Positions 16,648 to 25,864 of a stretch of DNA of 64,000 nucleotides are shown one piece after another. Each line of letters opens with the position of its first letter. Positions within the stretch are counted from its first letter, which is position 1. This DNA is from Alkalicoccobacillus porphyridii (GTDB lineage: Bacteria; Bacillota; Bacilli; Bacillales; Bacillaceae_D): positions 62,001-126,000 of the forward strand of contig NZ_VLXZ01000010.1 in assembly GCF_007293315.1 (NCBI RefSeq). Reading direction: 5' to 3'. The notes under the pieces are model-generated. The model was given only the letters and a program-made list of their open reading frames with translations. It did no database searches and was not told the DNA's origin. Both the position numbers and the translations under genes were made by a program.

Positions 16648-18093
16648 CTACAGCACTGGCTTTGCATCGGCAAAATCCGTTGCCTGCTCATAGGCGTGGG
16701 CTACACGATACACAGTTTTTTCGTCAAAATGTTTTCCAATAATCTGCAAACCAAGCGGAAGTCCATCTTGGAATCCACACGGTACGCTGATAGCAGGTAC
16801 CCCTGCAAGGTTTACTGGAATCGTTAAAATATCATTCGCATACATCGTTAATGGATCATCTGTTTTCTCACCAATTTTAAAAGCTGGTGTTGGTGTGGTT
16901 GGTCCAACAATCACGTCATAGTTTTCAAATACGTCTTCAAAATCCTTTTTAATTAGTGTACGAACCTGCTGCGCCTTTTTATAGTACGCATCATAGTAAC
17001 CTGAGCTTAAAGCAAACGTTCCAAGCATAATACGACGTTTCACTTCATTACCGAAGCCTTCTGCACGCGTTTGCTTGTACATCTCAAGAAGGTTGTCCGC
17101 ATTATCTGTACGATAGCCATAACGAACCCCATCAAAACGAGATAGGTTAGCAGAAGCCTCAGAAGATGAGATTAAATAGTACGTCGCAAGCGCATATTTT
17201 GAATGCGGAAGCGAAACTTCATCCCATGTGGCGCCTTGAGCTTCAAGAACCTTTAACGCATCAAGAACAGATTGTTTCACCTCAGGCTGAACACCTTCAG
17301 CAAGATATTCCTTTGGTACAGCAATCTTAAGTCCCTTCACATCTCCAGTTAAACCAGAAAGAAAATCTGGAACATAAACTTGAGCAGATGTTGAATCCAT
17401 AGGATCCACACCGGAAATTGACTGAAGTAAGTACGCATTGTCCTCAACGCGACGCGTCACAGGACCAATTTGGTCAAGTGACGAAGCAAAGGCAACTAGT
17501 CCAAAACGTGATACACGACCATATGTAGGCTTTAGTCCAACCACTCCACAATAGGCTGCTGGCTGACGGATCGAACCACCTGTATCAGAGCCAAGTGAGA
17601 AAAGTACTTCCCCAGCTGCCACAGCCGCAGCCGAACCACCACTTGATCCACCTGGAACATAGTCAAGATTCCATGGGTTTTTTGTTTTTGCTAGCGCCGC
17701 ATTCTCTGTAGAAGAACCCATCGCAAACTCATCCATGTTTAATTTTCCAATCGTTACAGCCTGTGCTGAACGAAGTTTTTGAACGACAGTGGCATCATAA
17801 ATCGGGTCAAAATTTTCTAAAATACGGCTTGAGCACGTTGTACGAAGGTTTTTCGTCACGATATTATCCTTCACACCAATTGGCATACCGAATAATGATC
17901 CCTCGGGAGCTACTTCATCCAGCTCTTTTGCATAGGCACGAGCCTTCTCTTCATCAAGTGTCAGGAAGGATTGAACCTTACCATCCACCTCAGCAATACG
18001 CTTATATGACTCATCAACAAGATCAGAGACCTTGATTTCCTTTTCCTTTAGCTTCGTGTGAAGCTCTTTCATTGAATGATCAAATAAAGACAT
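16648..18093 (-). CDS. gatA: Amidotransferase subunit A (glutaminase)
   Basis: 481 residues with the amidase-signature catalytic set: Lys in [10 protein letters not shown], the [14 protein letters not shown] loop and the nucleophile Ser in [12 protein letters not shown]. It releases ammonia from glutamine and channels it to GatB. The order gatC-gatA-gatB and tight spacing (18 and 15 bases) are as in B. subtilis. Confidence 0.97.
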   Translation of the reverse strand: MSLFDHSMKELHTKLKEKEIKVSDLVDESYKRIAEVDGKVQSFLTLDEEKARAYAKELDEVAPEGSLFGMPIGVKDNIVTKNLRTTCSSRILENFDPIYDATVVQKLRSAQAVTIGKLNMDEFAMGSSTENAALAKTKNPWNLDYVPGGSSGGSAAAVAAGEVLFSLGSDTGGSIRQPAAYCGVVGLKPTYGRVSRFGLVAFASSLDQIGPVTRRVEDNAYLLQSISGVDPMDSTSAQVYVPDFLSGLTGDVKGLKIAVPKEYLAEGVQPEVKQSVLDALKVLEAQGATWDEVSLPHSKYALATYYLISSSEASANLSRFDGVRYGYRTDNADNLLEMYKQTRAEGFGNEVKRRIMLGTFALSSGYYDAYYKKAQQVRTLIKKDFEDVFENYDVIVGPTTPTPAFKIGEKTDDPLTMYANDILTIPVNLAGVPAISVPCGFQDGLPLGLQIIGKHFDEKTVYRVAHAYEQATDFADAKPVL

Positions 18094-18111
18094 GGTTCCG
18101 GATCCTCCCTG

Positions 18112-18402
18112 CTATTCCATAATAGATGGCACTCGCACTTGACCATCCTCATGATCAGGCGCGTTTTTCAAGACTTGCTCCACTGGTAACCCAGCATCCG
18201 GCTTGTCCTCACGCAGTACATTTTTCATATTCAGTACATGTGTTGTTGGTTCAACACCCTCTGTATCTAACTCATTTAGTTGCTCCGCAAACGAAATGAT
18301 ATCATCCAGCTGCTTTGTGAACATTTGAGCTTCCTCTTCCGTAATCGCAAGACGAGCCAAATTGGCCACGTGTTTCACTTGATCTGTTGAGATTCGAGAC
18401 AT
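18112..18402 (-). CDS. gatC: Amidotransferase subunit C
   Basis: 96 residues from the ATG at 18402, which follows GGAGGTGG by about 6-9 bases; an in-frame ATG 24 bases upstream would lie before that site. The sequence [20 protein letters not shown] and the tail DVMLREDKP-like [11 protein letters not shown] are classic GatC. It stabilises the GatA-GatB complex. First gene of the operon. Confidence 0.95.
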   Translation of the reverse strand: MSRISTDQVKHVANLARLAITEEEAQMFTKQLDDIISFAEQLNELDTEGVEPTTHVLNMKNVLREDKPDAGLPVEQVLKNAPDHEDGQVRVPSIME

Positions 18403-18619
18403 CTCATTCCACCTCCAAAATCGCATGTTGACAATACTTTAAACTATACCAAAATGATTGCGTGCTCGCAACAAAAGCACGGGTGTAAATCCGCTTGAAT
18501 AAGAGGAAAAAGCTTTATTTTGTAGGTGGTTCGGTAGTGTTCCGAGCGCGAAACACTTTATTTCTGTGACGTGGTGGTGTGAGAGGTTGTTTGATTTTCC
18601 TATTGCGGCATTTATTGCT

Positions 18620-18885
18620 CCATCGTTTCACTTCAGGCATCTATCGTTTCACTTTCCCCTCCATCGTTTCACTTCGGCCCTCTATCGTTTCACTTTCCCC
18701 TCCATCGTTTCACTTCGGCCCTCTATCGTTTCACTTTCCTCTCCATCGTTTCACTTCGGCCCTCTATCGTTTCACTTTCCTCTCCATCGTTTCACTTCAG
18801 CCATCTATCGTTTCACTTTCCCCTCCATCGTTTCACTTCGGCCCTCTATCGTTTCACTTTACCTTCTATCGTTTCACTTTTCCCT
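18620..18885 (+). repeat. YCATCG-type tandem array, 13 units with a 41-bp dimer
   Basis: Thirteen units alternate between CCATCGTTTCACTTCGGCCCT-like (21, the last bases vary) and CTATCGTTTCACTTTCCCCT (20), giving a 41-base higher-order period. Mean spacing is 20.5 bases. The array lies between the starts of divergent gatC and the 42-codon gene at 18950. The 120 bases before it hold nothing I recognise. All + strand frames through it are artefacts of the repeat. Confidence 0.93.
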
Positions 18886-18949
18886 CCTCTCTATTGAAAA
18901 CCACTGCAATCTTCTCTAGAATTAAAAATAAAAGGAGGCTATTCCTTAC

Positions 18950-19078
18950 ATGAATGAAGTACATGTTGTGGTTTCAGAGTTTAGGTTTGTAGAAACATTT
19001 GCCGAAGCTGCCTACCTTGGGTTGCTAGGTTTGATTGTTTATTCTTTGTATAGAATGTTAAAGAAGACAGCTTCTTAA
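18950..19078 (+). CDS. 42-residue single-helix membrane microprotein
   Basis: The ATG at 18950 follows a perfect AAAGGAGG (18930-18937) by 12 bases. The product is acidic at the start (MNEVHVVVSEFRFVETFAE), has one helix (AAYLGLLGLIVYSLY) and a basic end (RMLKKTAS), so it should insert with the C-terminus inside. It is followed 100 bases later by the LacI-type regulator gene with its own promoter. No family is known to me. Confidence 0.55.
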   Translation: MNEVHVVVSEFRFVETFAEAAYLGLLGLIVYSLYRMLKKTAS

Positions 19079-19117
19079 TTTGTAGTCGACACTCTTTATC
19101 AACTAACTCAGAGCAAG

Positions 19118-19145
19118 TTGACAACTGCCAAAACCCTTGTAACAT
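19118..19145 (+). promoter_or_regulatory. Probable sigma-A promoter of the LacI-family gene
   Basis: TTGACA (19118-19123), 16-base spacer, TAACAT (19140-19145), about 36 bases before the TTG start. Confidence 0.5.
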
Positions 19146-19180
19146 AAAGAAATAACTATATTGGAGCGAAGGAGGACATT

Positions 19181-20152
19181 TTGGTGGTAAGTATTCGTGA
19201 TATTGCAAAAAAGGCGGGCGTTTCGATGACGTCTGTTTCGTATGCGCTGAACGGGAATCCGAAAGTCTCAAAAAAAACGACTGAGCACATTAAGCGTATT
19301 GCTGAAGAATTAAATTATCGGCCAAATGCAGCGGCACGCACGTTAAAAACCCGCTACACCAAAAAGATTGGTATTTTCATTAAAGAAAGCAGTGGCATCT
19401 TTTTTGGCGATATTCTCTCTGGGGTCATTGATATGTGTTCAAGCGCTGGTTATGACACGGTCGTTTGCACAGGAAAAAACGCAACCAATGCCTTGATAGA
19501 TGCGTCCGTAGATGGCGGCCTTATTATGGACAATAACATTACGTCTGAGGAAATTATGCGCCTTGCAGATATCGGACGAAAAATTGTGGTTCTTGATCGA
19601 ATGTTCTATCACAAGCATGTGCGACAGGTGCTTCTCGACAATGAGAAAGGCGCAAAAGACATGGCCAGCCATCTTATAAAAAGACCTTCTGCAAGAACCT
19701 ACATAGTAACCGGAAGCAAAGAGAATTTTGATAGCCAAGAGCGAGTTAAAAGCGCCCTTCAAGCATATGCAGAGCTAGCTCCGAGTCATCAAGTTGAAGT
19801 GATTGAAGGATTGTTTGATCTTGACGGTGGTCTAGATGCTGCAAGAAAGATTGAAGAAGCCTTTTCAGGTGAACCTGTAAATGTATTTTCTCTCTCTGAT
19901 AGTACCGCTGTTGGCATGCAGAAATACTGGCAGGAAAAAGGACTTCGCATCGGTAAAGATATTCGTCTCGCTGGTTTTGATAATAGTCTTCTTAGCCAAT
20001 ATATTACTCCCCCCTTAACGACTATTGACTACTCTACAAACGAATGGGGAAAAGAAGCTGCAAGAGTTCTACTTCAGCTTATCTCCGAGGAAGAAGCTCA
20101 TCATGTTATGATCCCAACCTCTCTAAAGGCACGGGCCTCCACAACGGAATAA
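19181..20152 (+). CDS. LacI/GalR-family transcriptional regulator
   Basis: 323 residues. The start is the TTG at 19181 or the GTG at 19184; GAAGGAGGAC (19168-19177) fits both. The helix-turn-helix with hinge is textbook: SIRDIAKKAGVSMTSVSYAL, then KRIAEELNYRPNAAARTL. The ligand domain ends with the usual LAGFDNS and PPLTTIDYS. It should bind the two GTGAAACGTTTCAC-type operators just downstream and control the beta-glucosidase cluster in response to a sugar. Part of the core domain is short for the family but complete. Confidence 0.93.
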   Translation: MVVSIRDIAKKAGVSMTSVSYALNGNPKVSKKTTEHIKRIAEELNYRPNAAARTLKTRYTKKIGIFIKESSGIFFGDILSGVIDMCSSAGYDTVVCTGKNATNALIDASVDGGLIMDNNITSEEIMRLADIGRKIVVLDRMFYHKHVRQVLLDNEKGAKDMASHLIKRPSARTYIVTGSKENFDSQERVKSALQAYAELAPSHQVEVIEGLFDLDGGLDAARKIEEAFSGEPVNVFSLSDSTAVGMQKYWQEKGLRIGKDIRLAGFDNSLLSQYITPPLTTIDYSTNEWGKEAARVLLQLISEEEAHHVMIPTSLKARASTTE

Positions 20153-20184
20153 TACACTTTGTGAGGTCCTGTTAAAATTTACTC

Positions 20185-20308
20185 TTGCAAACAGATTCTA
20201 AGTCGATTTATACTATACTCAACATATTAGGTGAAACGTTTCAAATTTTATATACGCTCCAAAATATAGCGAATTGATTTTTTTTACCCTTTTAGTGAAA
20301 CGTTTCAC
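20185..20308 (+). promoter_or_regulatory. Promoter and two LacI-type operators of the beta-glucosidase cluster
   Basis: TTGCAA (20185-20190) and TATACT (20209-20214), 18 bases apart, form the promoter. The palindromes GTGAAACGTTTCAA (20231-20244) and GTGAAACGTTTCAC (20295-20308) lie downstream, with centres 64 bases apart, about six helical turns, suited to looping by a tetrameric or paired repressor. Both resemble LacI-family and cre sites. Confidence 0.8.
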
Positions 20309-20342
20309 CGATTTAGAATTTTGATCAAGAGGTGACAACCAG

Positions 20343-22493
20343 ATGAACAGTGAACAGATACAACAGCTAATAGCAGAAATGACACTTGAAGAAAAAGTCG
20401 GTCAGCTGACTCAGTTTGCAGGTGTGTTCTACTCTACTCACGAGAATGACACCCCTCTCACGGGGCGAATTGACTTTCCTGTTAACGAAACCATTATTGA
20501 AGCAAGCGGGTCGGTCCTTGGAATTGCCGGTGCAAAGAAATTAATAGATATTCAAGAAATGCATTTGCAAAAAAGCAGACTAAAGATTCCGCTTCTGTTT
20601 ATGGCAGATGTAATTAATGGCTATGAGACGATCTTTCCGATACCGCTTGGGCTTGGGTCAACATGGGATCCCGAGTTAGTCGAAGAATTGCAAGCGGTTT
20701 CAGCTAAAGAGGCAGCAAGCGCAGGACTACACGTTAGCTTTGCACCTATGGTTGATCTCGTTCGTGATCCGCGCTGGGGTAGAGTGATGGAATCAACGGG
20801 CGAGGATCCTTATCTAAATGAACAGTTTGCTGAAGCAACCGTTCGCGGACTTCAAGGCTCTGACTTACTCCATAACATGGATCACATCGCAGCCTGCGTC
20901 AAACACTTTGCCGCCTATGGGGCAGCGGAGGCGGGGCGTGATTATAACACCGTTGACCTTTCAGAGCGCGAGCTAAGAGAGATGCATATGCCCGCCTATA
21001 TTGCTGCGCTTAATGCAGGTGTAAAGCTTGTGATGACCGCATTTAATACCGTTCACTCGATTCCCGCTTCGGCAAACACTCAGCTATTGCGCGGCATGCT
21101 AAGAAAGGAATATGGCTTTGATGGAGTGGTAATTTCTGATTATGGAGCTGTTCAGGAGCTTATCCCCCATGGCGTGGCTGAAAATGAAGAAGAGGCAGCA
21201 GAGAAAGCACTTCGGGCCGGTGTCGATATTGATATGATGAGCCTTTGCTATGCCCAATCACTTAGCGAATTAATTCATGAAAAGAAGCTGGATGAGTCCC
21301 TACTCGACGAGGCAGTTGAGCGAATTTTACAGTTAAAGAACGACCTCGGGCTCTTTGAGGACCCTTATCGTGCAACAAGTGAGGAACGTGAGCAAGCTAC
21401 TCTTGGCCATGCATCGCATAAACAACTAGCAAGAAAAGCCGCGGAGAAAAGTGCTGTTCTTCTAAAAAATGAAAACGTTCTTCCTCTGCAAGACCGCGAG
21501 CGACTTGCTCTCATCGGTCCTTATGCTGATAACAATGACTTATTGGGAGAATGGTCGATCTTCGGGAAAATGGAAGACACCGCTACACTAAAAGATAAAT
21601 TGGAGCCGACTTTTTACGCTAAGGGTGCAGAGATGTATGAACGTAACCAAAAGCTACTAGATGAGGCTCTTCACATCGCCAACCAAGCAGACATCATCGT
21701 TCTAGCACTTGGCGAAGGACGGGATCGCAGTGGAGAAGGCAGAAGTCGTGCTTCCATCACACTTGCTCCATGCCAAATTGAATTAGCTAAAAAACTGAAA
21801 GAACTCGGAAAACCTATTGTTGTTACACTATTTAATGCACGTCCACTGGACCTCTCAGAATTGGAGCCTTATGTGGATGCGATCTTGGAATGCTGGCATC
21901 CTGGTTCAGAGGGCGCCGCAGCTATTATTAATCTATTATTTGGAAAAGCTAATCCTAGCGGAAAGCTGACGATGTCATTCCCAAGAGCTACTGGGCAGAT
22001 TCCGGTGTACTATAACTCTTACCAAACAGGCAGACCTCTCCCAGCTGGAAGTGATGAGCGTTTCTTCTCTCGATATATTGATATTGCCAATGAGCCACTT
22101 TATCCATTTGGATTCGGCTTAAGCTATGCAGCATTTGAGTATAGCCAATTGAGAGCAACTAATTTAAATCTTCAAAAGACAGAGACTTTAACTGTTGAAG
22201 TAGATGTTACCAACACTAGTGATGTTGCTGGTGAGGAGATCGTACAGCTTTACTTACAGGATCCAGTAGCTGAAGTAGTTAGACCTGTGAAAGAGTTAAA
22301 AGGTTTTAAGAAAATACTGCTAGCTCCACACGAGACTAAAACGATAACGTTTGAAATAAACGAAGAAATGCTTCGTTACCATCACAGTGACTTAACCTAC
22401 TCTAGTGATCCAGGTACTTTTTTTGTGTATATCAATGGAAGCAGTAAGTGCGATGAAGCAAACAAGCTAGAGCTACAGCTCATACATTCATAA
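20343..22493 (+). CDS. Glycoside hydrolase family 3 beta-glucosidase/xylosidase (BglX-like)
   Basis: 716 residues, no signal peptide, so intracellular. The GH3 N-terminal barrel runs to about 310 (EEKVGQLTQFAG, FAPMVDLVRDPRWGR, CVKHFAAYGAAEAGRDYNTVD as shorter blocks) with the nucleophile Asp in GVVISDYGAV. The C-terminal GH3 domain (SAVLLKNENVLPLQD, LGEGRDRSGEGRSR) and a fibronectin III-like domain (VTNTSDVAGEEIVQLYLQ) follow. It probably cleaves beta-glucosides or beta-oligosaccharides brought in by the ABC genes behind it. GTGACAAC-type spacing and AGAGGTGA at about 20329-20336 give the start. Confidence 0.94.
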   Translation: MNSEQIQQLIAEMTLEEKVGQLTQFAGVFYSTHENDTPLTGRIDFPVNETIIEASGSVLGIAGAKKLIDIQEMHLQKSRLKIPLLFMADVINGYETIFPIPLGLGSTWDPELVEELQAVSAKEAASAGLHVSFAPMVDLVRDPRWGRVMESTGEDPYLNEQFAEATVRGLQGSDLLHNMDHIAACVKHFAAYGAAEAGRDYNTVDLSERELREMHMPAYIAALNAGVKLVMTAFNTVHSIPASANTQLLRGMLRKEYGFDGVVISDYGAVQELIPHGVAENEEEAAEKALRAGVDIDMMSLCYAQSLSELIHEKKLDESLLDEAVERILQLKNDLGLFEDPYRATSEEREQATLGHASHKQLARKAAEKSAVLLKNENVLPLQDRERLALIGPYADNNDLLGEWSIFGKMEDTATLKDKLEPTFYAKGAEMYERNQKLLDEALHIANQADIIVLALGEGRDRSGEGRSRASITLAPCQIELAKKLKELGKPIVVTLFNARPLDLSELEPYVDAILECWHPGSEGAAAIINLLFGKANPSGKLTMSFPRATGQIPVYYNSYQTGRPLPAGSDERFFSRYIDIANEPLYPFGFGLSYAAFEYSQLRATNLNLQKTETLTVEVDVTNTSDVAGEEIVQLYLQDPVAEVVRPVKELKGFKKILLAPHETKTITFEINEEMLRYHHSDLTYSSDPGTFFVYINGSSKCDEANKLELQLIHS

Positions 22494-22510
22494 TAAAAGG
22501 AGGCAGGACC

Positions 22511-23740
22511 GTGAATAAAAAGATGGTACTTACAACAACGCTCGCTTTCATGCTACTTGGAGCATGTTCAAATGAAGCAGATGACCAGGTTACACTTGAT
22601 GTCTGGGCGATCGGCTGGGAGGCTGAGCAATTAGTGAATGAAGGCTATATACAAAGGTTTGAGGATGAGAACCCAGGAGTAAAGGTAAATCTTCAAGCCA
22701 TTCCTTGGGACAATATTTACGATAACTTGTTAACGGCTGTAGCGTCTGGCAGTGGACCCGATGTCGTTCAGCTCGGAACCTCTTATATGGCTGACTTTGC
22801 AAGCACCGGTGCCCTACTTCCACTTGATGAATACGTAGAGGAATATCCTAATTTGGACCCAGATCACTTTTTTGAAGGAGCCACAGATTCAGCACTCTAT
22901 AATGATGAATTAATGGCTGTGCCTTGGTATGTAGAGACGCGGGTTCTCTTTTACCGAACAGATCTGTTGGCGGATGTTGGCTATCCTGATGGGCCAGAAA
23001 CCTGGGAAGAGCTGTACGAGGCTGCAAAGAAACTCTATGATCGTGGCCATGGTTTATATGGTATGACTTTACCTGAAAATGACGACACCATCCCTTACAT
23101 TTTCGCTTGGCAGAATGGTGTTGAATTTGAAACAGATAACATGGGTGTGGATTTCTCGGATCCTAAATTTGTAGAGTCGGTTGAGTATTACACACGATTT
23201 TTCCGTGAGGACCTTGCTCCACTTGGTTTAGGACTAGACCCGATGCAATCATTTGTTGATGGTATTCAACCGATGTTCTTTGAACCACCCTATCGTTATC
23301 AGCAGCTAATTGATAATTATCCAGACTTCGACGACTGGGATACAAAAATGATGCCAGGGAAAGAGAATAACGTCTCAGTTATTGGCGGATCTAATATGGC
23401 GGTGTTCGAATGGTCAGAGCATCCAGATGAATCTGTGGCTTTCCTATCCTATTTAACTGACCGAGACACGCAAATAGATTACTTTAACGATGTACGTGTG
23501 CTTCCTCCCCGTGTTGATGCGTGGGAAGATCCAGCTTTACAGGAAGACGAACGTTTGTATACCTATTATGAGCAGCTACAATACTCTCGAGCACAGCCAC
23601 AGGTCTTAAATTGGAACCGGATAAATGATGAGTGGAAGCGTTCAGAACAACGGATTACTAGAGCAGACTATGATATTGAAGAGGAAATCAAAGACTTTCG
23701 TTCACGCATCGAACCGATGATCGTGACCGATGATGAATAA
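22511..23740 (+). CDS. Carbohydrate ABC transporter substrate-binding lipoprotein
   Basis: 409 residues from a GTG at 22511 with AGGAGG 7 bases upstream. The signal peptide ends in LLGAC (lipobox). Family 1 binding-protein features follow: VTLDVWAIGWEAE, NLLTAVASGSGPDVVQLGT, YVETRVLFYRTDLL, ETWEELYEAAKKL. Strongly acidic. Its place directly behind the GH3 gene implies uptake of the matching glycoside. 17 bases separate the two genes. Confidence 0.92.
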   Translation: MNKKMVLTTTLAFMLLGACSNEADDQVTLDVWAIGWEAEQLVNEGYIQRFEDENPGVKVNLQAIPWDNIYDNLLTAVASGSGPDVVQLGTSYMADFASTGALLPLDEYVEEYPNLDPDHFFEGATDSALYNDELMAVPWYVETRVLFYRTDLLADVGYPDGPETWEELYEAAKKLYDRGHGLYGMTLPENDDTIPYIFAWQNGVEFETDNMGVDFSDPKFVESVEYYTRFFREDLAPLGLGLDPMQSFVDGIQPMFFEPPYRYQQLIDNYPDFDDWDTKMMPGKENNVSVIGGSNMAVFEWSEHPDESVAFLSYLTDRDTQIDYFNDVRVLPPRVDAWEDPALQEDERLYTYYEQLQYSRAQPQVLNWNRINDEWKRSEQRITRADYDIEEEIKDFRSRIEPMIVTDDE

Positions 23741-23753
23741 GGGGGGAGCAGAA

Positions 23754-24668
23754 ATGGAGATTGCTCGCAGAAAAGATGCGCAACCAAAACGTCGTATTAA
23801 ACCAGAACCATATATCTTTATCACACCAGCCGTTGTGTTGCTTATTATATTCGCTGTTTTACCCATCATTATTGCACTTGCTATTAGCTTTACAGATATG
23901 GACTTACGAGGTATTACAAACTGGTCAAACATTACGTTTATTGGTTTAGAAAATTATATCGTCTTGCTATCAGACCCAATCTTTTGGACAGCGATGTACA
24001 ATACCTTTTTCTATGTTGTCATTGGAGTTCCAATGGTCATCTTCTGTTCACTAGGAGCAGCCTTACTTCTTAATTATGGTTCCAATAAACTATTTCGTTT
24101 CTTTCGAGTGATTTACTACATGCCAGCGATCACAAACATTGTCGCCATCGCTGTTATCTGGGGGTTTCTGTACAACGTATCCTACGGTTTGTTTAATCAG
24201 ATCCTTGCCTTTATCAATGCCGGGCCTGTGCCATGGCTTGAGGGGCCAACGATTGCAAAGCTTTCCTTGATTATCTTAGCCGTCTGGAAGGGAATCGGTA
24301 TTAACATGCTTATCTATCTTGCTGCCCTGCAATCCATTCCAAAGGATTATTACGAAGCCGCAACCATTGATGGAGCAAGTCGCACCCAGCAGTTTTTTAA
24401 AATTACATTTCCGCTCTTGGGATTTGCGACATTTTTTATTACCGTCACTACTTTAATTGGCTGGCTACAATTTTTCGAAGAGCCCTTTGTTATGACCCAG
24501 GGTGGGCCGCTAGATGGAACCATGTCGATTGCATTGTTTATTTATGAAACTGGCTTCAGCTACAGCAACTTCGGCTATGCTGCCGCTGCTTCGTTTGTAT
24601 TGTTTATCATCATTATTATTGCGACACTCATCCAATTTAAGCTACGCAAAAAACAAGAGGATATTTAA
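23754..24668 (+). CDS. Sugar ABC transporter permease (MalF type)
   Basis: 304 residues from the ATG at 23754, preceded by GGGGGGAG; an ATG at 23730 overlaps the previous gene and has no ribosome site. Six helices, the EAA loop YEAATIDGASRTQQFFKITF, and VMTQGGPLDGTMSIALFIY. It pairs with the next gene to form the channel. No ATPase gene is present. Confidence 0.92.
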   Translation: MEIARRKDAQPKRRIKPEPYIFITPAVVLLIIFAVLPIIIALAISFTDMDLRGITNWSNITFIGLENYIVLLSDPIFWTAMYNTFFYVVIGVPMVIFCSLGAALLLNYGSNKLFRFFRVIYYMPAITNIVAIAVIWGFLYNVSYGLFNQILAFINAGPVPWLEGPTIAKLSLIILAVWKGIGINMLIYLAALQSIPKDYYEAATIDGASRTQQFFKITFPLLGFATFFITVTTLIGWLQFFEEPFVMTQGGPLDGTMSIALFIYETGFSYSNFGYAAAASFVLFIIIIIATLIQFKLRKKQEDI

Positions 24669-24680
24669 GGAGGTATCACT

Positions 24681-25508
24681 ATGGCCGTAAACCAACGCTC
24701 AAAAACAGAAGTAGGCATCGTTTCCGTTCTACTCATTCTGATTGGATTAATCCTGTCGATTCCTTTTTTGTGGATGCTGCTGTCAGCCTTTAAACCGAAT
24801 CCAGAATTAATTCAAATACCAGTGCGTATTCTTCCACAAACATGGACGATGGAGAATTTTACAAGACTATTTACAGAAATGAATTTTGGCAGATATTTAC
24901 GCAATACGCTTATCCTAGTTGCCTGCGCGATGATCGGTTTATTCTTTAACGCTATGGCGGGATACAGCTTTGCTAAATTTAAATTTAAAGGGAATCGCCC
25001 CATCTTCTTTTTAGTCCTAGCAACCATGATGATCCCAGGTCAGGTTACGATGATCCCTGTGTATTTAATTTTGAATCAAATGGGCCTGACGAATACGATG
25101 ACCGGAATTGTTTTGCCTGGTCTCGTGGCGGCATTTAGTATTTTCTTATTCAAACAATTCATGACCACAATACCTGAGGCTTTACTAGAGGCAGCACGGT
25201 TAGACGGGGCCGGCGAGTTCTATATCTTCTTTAAGCTCGTGTTACCTATGGCTAAGCCCATCATCGCCGTACAAGCTATCCTTGCATTTATTGGTGCATG
25301 GAACAGCTTCCTATGGCCGCTCATTATTGCAAACTCACAGGACTTGTACACCCTGTCTGTCGGTCTCGCTCTGTTACAGGGTCAAGCCGGTGAAAACTAT
25401 GCGCTTCAAATGGCTGGCTCCGCAGTCATGGTCGTACCAATTTTGATTGTCTTTGCAATTTTTCAGAAATATATTGTTGATGGATTTACAATGTCAGGGA
25501 TAAAATAA
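24681..25508 (+). CDS. Sugar ABC transporter permease (MalG type)
   Basis: 275 residues, six helices, with LSAFKPNPELIQIP at the start, the EAA motif LEAARLDGAGEFYIFFKLVL and the C-terminal QKYIVDGFTMSGIK. GGAGG (24669-24673) precedes the ATG. It ends the beta-glucosidase cluster and is followed by a terminator. Confidence 0.93.
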   Translation: MAVNQRSKTEVGIVSVLLILIGLILSIPFLWMLLSAFKPNPELIQIPVRILPQTWTMENFTRLFTEMNFGRYLRNTLILVACAMIGLFFNAMAGYSFAKFKFKGNRPIFFLVLATMMIPGQVTMIPVYLILNQMGLTNTMTGIVLPGLVAAFSIFLFKQFMTTIPEALLEAARLDGAGEFYIFFKLVLPMAKPIIAVQAILAFIGAWNSFLWPLIIANSQDLYTLSVGLALLQGQAGENYALQMAGSAVMVVPILIVFAIFQKYIVDGFTMSGIK

Positions 25509-25520
25509 GTATGGAAGGAA

Positions 25521-25556
25521 AGATCAACCTTGGAAGGATGCGGTTGGTCTTTTTTC
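25521..25556 (+). terminator. Terminator of the beta-glucosidase cluster
   Basis: GATCAACC (25522-25529) and GGTTGGTC (25542-25549) pair with one G-T, followed by six T residues. Confidence 0.85.
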
Positions 25557-25581
25557 TGTGGAGGTACTCCTTATAAATAGA

Positions 25582-25776
25582 TCAACTCTTACGTTTTTTT
25601 AGTTTTTGAGGAAGCAGAGCATAAACAATAGCAAAAGCCAATCCAATGAATACATGCTCTATCCAATTCTCTGCAAAATTATAATCACTATTAAGACGAG
25701 CAAAGCGAAATGCCATACTACCAACTGACGCCATGATAAAAGCAATAAGTGCGTCAAGCCACCTACTATTTGTCAT
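25582..25776 (-). CDS. Small membrane protein, unknown
   Basis: 64 residues from the ATG at 25776, with GAGGTG six bases upstream (the GTG of that site also begins a longer frame at 25785 but cannot serve both roles). Two hydrophobic stretches (LDALIAFIMASVGSMAF and HVFIGLAFAIVYALL) and a basic tail KLKKRKS. No family recognised. Confidence 0.6.
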   Translation of the reverse strand: MTNSRWLDALIAFIMASVGSMAFRFARLNSDYNFAENWIEHVFIGLAFAIVYALLPQKLKKRKS

Positions 25777-25864
25777 TATTAACACCTCATTTTATTATTT
25801 GCATTCCATACCCTGAGAGGCACTCTCAAAACATTAAAATTTTTGTTTGTCTTATGGGGGTCTT

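Noticed and set aside
10718-18885. CRISPR arrays
   Set aside because: Units are 20-21 bases and contiguous, with no unique spacers of 30-40 bases, no long direct repeat and no cas genes.
18566-18953. Frames of 117-124 residues through the YCATCG array
   Set aside because: They consist only of the repeat translated (SFHF, IVSL, HRFT) and start at GTGs without ribosome sites.
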